64,000 nucleotides of DNA. It comes from Paraphysomonas bandaiensis. Taxonomy: Eukaryota > Chrysophyceae. Where the stretch lies: positions 62,001 to 126,000 of the forward strand of contig CBFFRP010000217.1 in assembly GCA_965644295.1 (NCBI GenBank), read 5' to 3'. A program made the translations under genes and the position numbers. The notes beneath the pieces were generated by a model. The model ran no database searches. It was not told the DNA's origin and saw only the letters and a program-made list of their open reading frames with translations. Within the stretch, counting starts at the first letter, position 1. Every line of letters begins with the position of its first letter. Of this stretch, positions 57,244 to 64,000 are shown one piece after another.

Positions 57244-60200
57244 ATGGCCGGCCCTGCATCAGATTCCGATCTAGTCGATAGTTCGGACACAGATGCAAAG
57301 AACAAGAGCCGTGTGAGGCTCAGGAAACGGCCACAGTCACCTGTAGAGCGAAGGCGAAGCAGTCGCACCAGAAAGGTTTAATAATTATGTATAATAGTAA
57401 TACATCTGAGGTTGAGATCGTTCAGAGTGTGGTGGACTATACTCTGGGCAAGCACGAAACAGAGAAGCGGAAAGAGCGCACTGTAAGAGTGTGTATATGA
57501 GTTGAAAATATGCCAAATATGTATCTGTATAATGCATGTGTTCTATATTTTCATATGATATGCGCGGTGTTATGTATTATGCCGCTTTGAACATTATGCT
57601 TCTTGTAGAGATCTGTCTACGTGGAGGACAGTGCCGATGGGTCTGATTCTGATCAGTCCCCTGCCCTCGATAAAAAAGGCAAAAGAACTGTTAAAGCTGG
57701 AAGCAACTCTTTTGAGAAATTTGGTTTCAAAGTGACCGATAAAAAGTCCGCCGTTGCCAAGCTTAGTAGTGATTCAAGGGGAATCTCTACATCTAGGAGT
57801 CAGAATCAAGGGAACAATAGGAAGGCGAAACGCAAGTCTGACAACGTGGGAAGTGAACAAGTGGGTTTTAGAAGAAGTGCCAGAAACACGAATCGTGTGA
57901 GCTATGTAGACCCTATCTCAGATATGTCAAGCAGTGAAAGTGAAAGCTGCGAACCCAGTGATGAAGGCTCAGAAAGTGGTTCTTTCCAGCAGAAGAGAGT
58001 TTACACCCGACGATCAAAGAGCAAGGCTACGAGATGTGCCTCGAGTGAAGGAAGGGACGCAAGCAAAAGGGACGACAACCGAAGAGGTAAGGCTAACGTT
58101 CGGACTAAGTGTACTTCTGCCGCTGGTCGAAAACGGGGACATGGGACAGATACTCTTGCGAGTGTGGGCTCCCGCAGATCCTCCAGACAGTTAGACACAG
58201 AGACAGAGGGAAGAAGGATAAGTTATGCAGAGATGGGAAGCGATGACGAAGCGTTTCTGAGTTCTACTTCAGAAGAAGGTCCTCATGATAGCGACGGACG
58301 TAATTGCGAAATAAATAGTAAGCAGGAAAGAAAGATCGCAGCGCATGTGTATCGGGAAGACGACAGTGAAGAGGATGTGGATGATGTGGAGGAGCGACTG
58401 CGTCGGGAAAGACAAGAAAAAAAGCTAGGTGGAGAGAGAGCTGTGCTCACCAAGGCCCGTAGGAGAATTGACAAAGAGGTTAGCAGCAAGTGCAATGATA
58501 TTGACACGGAAGAGAGCGGAAGTGACGAAAATGAAAACGATAAGGAGCCATGCGAGTACCGCATACAGCACCTGCTAGCCTGCAAAAGCCTAACTGCCAC
58601 GGAGTGGCGAGAGGTGTGTGAGTGTATGACAACCATGGAGATTACACGGGGCTCTGTGCTAGTTCAAACGGATGACGAGTACTACTCTACCAGCCCAAAA
58701 CTGGTGGAAAAATTCCTTGTCAAATGGGCTCACGCATCTTACCTACACGTTTCCTGGGAGACAGAGGACGACTTAGTCAATTTGGTTGGACCTACGGCTA
58801 AAACACAAATAAAAAGATTTCGTTCCAACTCAGTTGGAGGCGTAGCAACTATTTTCGAGGACCTTAGACCAGGGGAATACTTTCCTCCCACTGTGATGGC
58901 AGTGGATCGAGTAATAGGTGAGGGTCAGAGTCTATGCCAAAATTGTAAATGCCCCTTGTCATGTATATTGTCTGACCGTTAGATTTTTAATATATTTTTC
59001 TACACTGCGCAGATGTCGACGACGAGATGGTTGATATCAGGAATATAGACTGGGAAAATGCTACACTACCTGCCAACCCTTTCGACGAAAGTAGTGACAT
59101 TCGTGGAGAAGAAAAAAAGGACGATATACAGACATCTCCGGAATGTGCCAAGGACCAGGAGAGTCGTCAAAGCTCTAGTAGTGATCCGATGGAAGTTATT
59201 GATATTGCGACTTCTCCAGGCAATACGTCATCACCAGCAGCGAATGGGAAGAAGAGACACCGCCCACTTCGATCGACTCGAAACGTCTCTCCTGACACGT
59301 GTTCTAGCAACAATTCGCACATATCGCGGCGACCACTGAATGAACACAATACGTCTCGTTCCTCAGAAGTACCAGTCTTCCCTTTTCTTCACAGCGATGC
59401 CTGCTATGTAACTATCAAGTGGGAGAACCTTCCCTACAGTGAGAGCACCTTTGAAAATGTGGCTGACCTCCAGCGGACGGGAGTAGACTACGAAAAACCC
59501 TTAAGAGATTTCTACAGAAGGGAGCAGCTGCCACCTGCTAAAAACTCGAGACACACTGTTCGGCGAAAACTGGACCCTGAGGTGATGAAATGTCCTCCTA
59601 AGTTCAGAGTAGGCGAGCTACGTGACTACCAATGGGACGGTGTGAGGTGGCTTATGTTCAACTGGAGTCAGCGGAGGAACTCCATCTTGGCAGACGAGAT
59701 GGGCCTAGGTGAGGCGCTATTTGTAGTGCAACTGCTATAGTGTGACATCATTGCAGGCAAGACGATACAGACAGCTGCGTTTTTGCAGATGCTGTCCGCT
59801 AATCAGGGCCTGCGCGGTCCTTTTCTGGTGGTTGCACCCCTGTCTACCCTCGTGAACTGGCAGCGCGAAGTTTCTGCGTGGACGGACTTGGATGCTATCA
59901 TATATCATGGGTCTCAGGAGGATAGAGAAATTGCAAGGGAGTTCGATATGTTTTATATGACCCGCAAGCACTCAGAGGGATACAAGATGCAAGTAGTTAT
60001 TACGTCACCTGAAACGTGCCTGGCCGCAGATAACCCGAAGACTGCTAACGGACGGTACACCCGAGCCCTCTCGAAGGTGAGATGGGATATGCTGGTGGTT
60101 GATGAGGTAAGTTCTTGTGTACAATTTTTTATATGACATGTCGCACATTCATTCAGGCGCATAAACTGAAGAATTTTTCGTCGAAGTTGTCAACCACCTT

Positions 60201-63200
60201 GAGGGAGGAATATGAATATGCCAATTGCCTCCTTCTGACTGGTATGGCTACTGAATATGAACATATTCTTTACTCCAACGAACATGATGTTTTTTACAGG
60301 AACTCCACTGCAGAACAACACCGACGAATTATGGACACTCCTAAACTTCGTCGACAAAAAGGCATTTGGTGATAATGAAGAGTTTACTGCCCAGTTCGGT
60401 GATTTAAAAGATTCTGACCAGCTCGACCGGTTGCATCAGCGGCTTGGTCCCTATTTACTGCGGAGAGAGAAAGAGAATGTGGAGAAAAGCGTCCCACCGA
60501 AAGAAGAGGTAATTGTTGAGGTCGAACTCACCGTGCCCCAAAAACAATATTACCGAGCTATTTTCGAGCAAAACAAAAACTTCCTTTTTCGTGGCGCCAA
60601 TAAGGATGGCCCTAGTCTAACTAATCTAGCCATGGAGCTAAGGAAGTGTTGCAATCATCCGTACCTTGTGCGTGGAGCCGAGACCGAGCTGCTGAGACAT
60701 TTTTCATCTGGTAGCGAAACTGCACATATAGACGCGATGGTTCAAAGCTCCGGAAAGCTGGTGCTATTGGATAAATTACTTCCGAAGTTACGTGCTGATG
60801 GGCATAGGGTTCTTGTATTTAGCCAGTTTCGTATCATGCTTGATATCCTGGAGGATTACTTGTCCATGAGAGGGTTTTCCCATGAGCGCATCGACGGTGC
60901 AGTCACTGGTAGGCGCCGACAAGTTGCGATAGATAAGTACTCCGAAGAGGGGAGCAACATCTTTATCATGTTACTCTCTACACGTGCGGGAGGCGTCGGG
61001 ATTAATTTGACTGCTGCAGATACTGTGATCATATTTGACAGCGACTGGAACCCACAGAATGACATCCAAGCGATGGCCAGAGCTCATCGTATTGGTCAAT
61101 CTCGAGCTGTGAAAGTGTACAGACTACTCACTTGTAAGACTTACGAGATGCAGATGTTTAAGGTTGCTTCACTCAAGCTTGGATTGGACTATGCAATCAT
61201 GCACAACATAAAAGGTCACCATGCTGCCATAGGCGAGAAGAAAAAATCATCAGGTCGAGTAGTTATTTGTGTACCTATATCTACGTGGCTTACCTGCAGT
61301 AGGAATGAATCTAAGTACGAAGGAGATAGAGGGGCTACTTCGGCATGGTGCGTACGATATATTTCGTGAGGAAAAAGAGGGTATTGCTGATAAGGAAAGC
61401 ACCAATTTCTGTGAATCCGACATTGATCAGATCCTCCAGCGCTCCACGGTAATCATCCACGATAAGAAAGATTGTAAAGGACCATCTACAAACTTCTCTA
61501 AGGCCTCGTTTGTGGCATCTGGAAGCGATGCTGACGTAGACATCAATGATCCTGACTTTTGGACAAAGGTTGTGGGGCTCACAATGACGGAAGAGATCGA
61601 GCAAAGACCTAAGAAGAGGGCTTGCGCCGAGCGGGTAGGGAATTACGCAGAGACTCAAATATTACACTACGATAGCAGTGCATATTCAGACTCAGACTCA
61701 AGTAACTCCTCCACGCGAAAGCCGAGAGGAAGAAAGCAGCGCACTCGAGCTCTGAAGTTAGATCTTAGCAATTTGCAGGAACCCGATTGGACGGAAAAAA
61801 ACCTGTCGAACCTGCAGGCAGCCCTGCTGACAAGAGGGTACGGCAACTGGGAGAAGGTGAGTTATAGATTTTTGGGCACAGCAGCTTATATTTTTGCAGA
61901 TACGTTTAGATGCAAAACTACCGTATGCTCTACGGGATATTGCTCGAGGGTGCCGTATGATCGTTTTATACATGATCCGGGTGATCTGTCAGGGAGACAC
62001 ACTGAAGTCAATCAACATATTGAAAAACGGAATTGTTGAAACACAAATCGTGGCGCCGGATACTCCAGTGGATGGCCGTGATAACATCAATGAGTTTGTG
62101 CAAGTTTTCAATAATAGCAAGCTGGCGAGGTTAGCTTATTTATCATACTTACTTGACAAGGGGTGGGATGGTGACACGGAATGCGCGACGGCCATTTCTA
62201 TTTTCGGTGGAACTAATTCGGAGAGTGATAGTTTACCGGAATCTGTTATCATGCGGAAAAGTTTTAGCATCAGTGAGCCTATATCTCCGGACTATCAATA
62301 TTGTCCTGGGGCCAGCGCTTCCTGGAATTCCACGAACTTATTGACCCGTGTTTTGCAAGTTATAAAGACTCTTCCATTGCCCGCAGAGTTTTGTGCGTAC
62401 AAGAAGTTTATTGATAAACCTCGTCTTCGAAATTCTATTAAAAAAGGCTTTTTTTCACTTGAAGACCTTTTTGAGGTGTATCACGCATTTAGTCTGAACG
62501 ACTATTCCCCCAGGCCTTCGAACAACTTTCCAGAGATTGGAGATAACACTCATCAGGAAACGCCGACTGAGGGTGACGATGGGTTACATTATCTGCGAAA
62601 AAGCCTTGTCACCTATCTTAAAAAGGGCCTGATAGTGGAAGACTCACCCGCTGAATGGTGGGTTACAGGCGAGGACGACTTGCTCCTCATGCGCGCAGTA
62701 ATGCAGGTGATTGCTTATACTCGAACATCATGTGCATCTGCATTTTGTTGACTATTGATATTCAGGAAGGGATGCCAGATTCGAAGGCTAAGCTTATTGC
62801 TGTGGAAGAGTATATGATGTCTAGCCCGGACGGCCCTATGCAGAGGAAAGTGTCTTCTGAATACCAGGAAGAAACCTTTCTTGTTGGAGGCAGTGGATAC
62901 ACCGGTGTGGAGCGAGATATATCCCCTCTGGACAAATATGAGGTAATGCGGAGGTTGAGAGACATAATCTCTATTCTTCGGTTAGTATGAGTGTTGCTGA
63001 TGACTATAAGATGATAGTTTCGTGCAGTAACGGGTTAGATGCAACCAAGAACAACTGGTTTTACAGCAATTTGGTGAAGAGTCTTGGCCGGTATGGCACT
63101 CCCTGGTCAGGTAACTGCTAGATATATTTATCAAATAGGTATGTCACCCACTCTCAGGAATTGATGATATTATCCGGAAAATAGAAGTAGAGGGATGCAT

Positions 63201-64000
63201 CGCTGACTGGGGAATTCCAGGTCTAGTCACCTGCAATAGATCAGTGGAGGATGAAGCAGCAAAGAATCTTCACCAAAGGAATGGCGGCGCTCTCCGCAAG
63301 GAATATTTACCAAGTTGGAAGGGATTAGCGGATACGCTACAGTGTAAGATCGTTAGGATGTCTATGCTTAAAGAACAAGCAGTGCAAGTTTTCGAAAAAA
63401 GTTCACAGGTAAACTGTCAAACTTGTGAATTAGCAAGATTGTAAATGTTAAATTATAGCAGACCTCTACCACCAAACAACTGGCCACTTTAGCCAGTAAA
63501 ACGAAAACGGTAAATGCACTGCGTCTCTTTCTGTGTTGCCACTCGGATGATAGAGCTGAGGAGCTTTTGCAAGAGAATTTCAAAGGTAACGCGTCGATGC
63601 AATACGTACGATCCTCACATCTTGCTGTGTCTGTAGATCTTTACGACCCCCTGAACTTTGGGATGCTACCCTTATGGTGGAGTCCGAAGCATGACATTCG
63701 GCTTCTTAAGTTGGTGTGCTTACATGGAATGGGTAACTACAAAGCTATGTTGACTGAACAGACTCCAGATCTAGATATTTCCACAGTTCCCCGCGATTTT
63801 GTGGTACCCCCTCGACACCCGAATGAGTACCCACCGGTGCTCCATATCACGCATGGCTTGTTATCACTTCGACTCAGCTCTCTTAGCATGTATATTAGTT
63901 CCCTGTTCATTAAAAAGGTGAATCCCGTATCCTCTGCTGTGTATGAACCTGCTCCTGAAGTCACAGCTACGCCTGTTGTGGTGCGTGCTCCTCCCATCCA
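57244..64000 (+). CDS. CHD-type chromodomain helicase, 5' part
   Basis: Model: join(57244..57375, 57426..57482, 57609..58917, 59013..59708, 59757..60106, 60157..60241, 60300..61253, 61300..61856, 61900..62706, 62766..62980, 63028..63110, 63158..63408, 63459..63585, 63637..>64000), about 1997 residues and continuing past the edge. Order: basic/acidic Ser-rich N-terminus, chromodomain 1 (about 375-473, VEKFLVKWAHASYLHVSWE), chromodomain 2 (about 627-670, YVTIKWENLPYSESTFE), then a complete SNF2 ATPase: motif I DEMGLGKT (split by an intron), motif II DEAH (split), GTPLQNN, LSTRAGGVGINLTAADTVI, and DWNPQNDIQAMARAHRIGQ. After it come LSTKEIEGLLRHGAYDIF, a helical region and a SANT/SLIDE-like segment (LPLWWSPKHDIRLLKLV). 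CHD enzymes slide nucleosomes using ATP in the nucleus; chromodomains bind methylated H3. No PHD finger was seen, which favours the CHD1-like or CHD6-9-like side. Confidence 0.93.

Overview
The window is eukaryotic nuclear DNA. It is AT-rich, its genes are split by many short introns (mostly 44-125 nt, GT-AG), and it carries a Ty1/copia retrotransposon. The best lineage guess is a stramenopile (heterokont). The evidence is a giant cell-surface protein made of PSGQPTS-type Ser/Pro/Thr repeats and a large multi-membrane EGF-containing receptor, both common in that group. This is inference; no rRNA or organelle marker is present. All exon joins below come from reading splice sites and phases by eye, and each stated multi-exon model sums to a whole number of codons.

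Layout. 1-5235 (+): 3' part of a polycystin/REJ-like multi-TM receptor. 7512-15899 (-): 2795-aa repeat-stalk membrane protein. 16253-16994: a (ATGT)n microsatellite of about 742 bp. 17057-19023 (+): VPS9-domain Rab exchange factor. 19198-26655 (+): copia LTR retrotransposon with near-identical LTRs and a perfect 5-bp target duplication. Its gag is split by a nested 2-kb inverted-repeat element, and its pol is broken. 27056-28521 (-): coiled-coil protein. 30207-31694 (-): patatin-like phospholipase in seven exons. 32390-33079 (+): Cys-rich single-TM protein. 34454-34628: a stray copy of part of an NAD synthetase exon. 34654-35712 (-): IQ-motif/glycine-zipper protein. 36102-39912 (+): glutamine-dependent NAD+ synthetase in 11 exons. 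40399-41415 (-): charged coiled-coil protein. 41850-43916 (+): GH79 heparanase-like enzyme. 45917-48142 (-): condensin II subunit H2. 48781-52005 (+): TPR protein. 52625-53753 (-): xylose-isomerase-like TIM-barrel protein. 54169-55079 (+): 40S ribosomal protein SA. 57244 to beyond 64000 (+): CHD-type chromatin remodeller.

The host genes almost strictly alternate strand, so most form divergent pairs with short shared upstream regions. Several of those regions are rich in GTAC-containing palindromic sequence. The genes do not form a pathway; they are ordinary housekeeping, signalling and surface genes. The most unusual material is in the mobile and repetitive DNA: the nested element carrying a tandemly duplicated exon-intron unit, the homogenised repeat array of the stalk gene, and the stray NAD synthetase exon copy. 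No tRNA, rRNA or CRISPR was seen.
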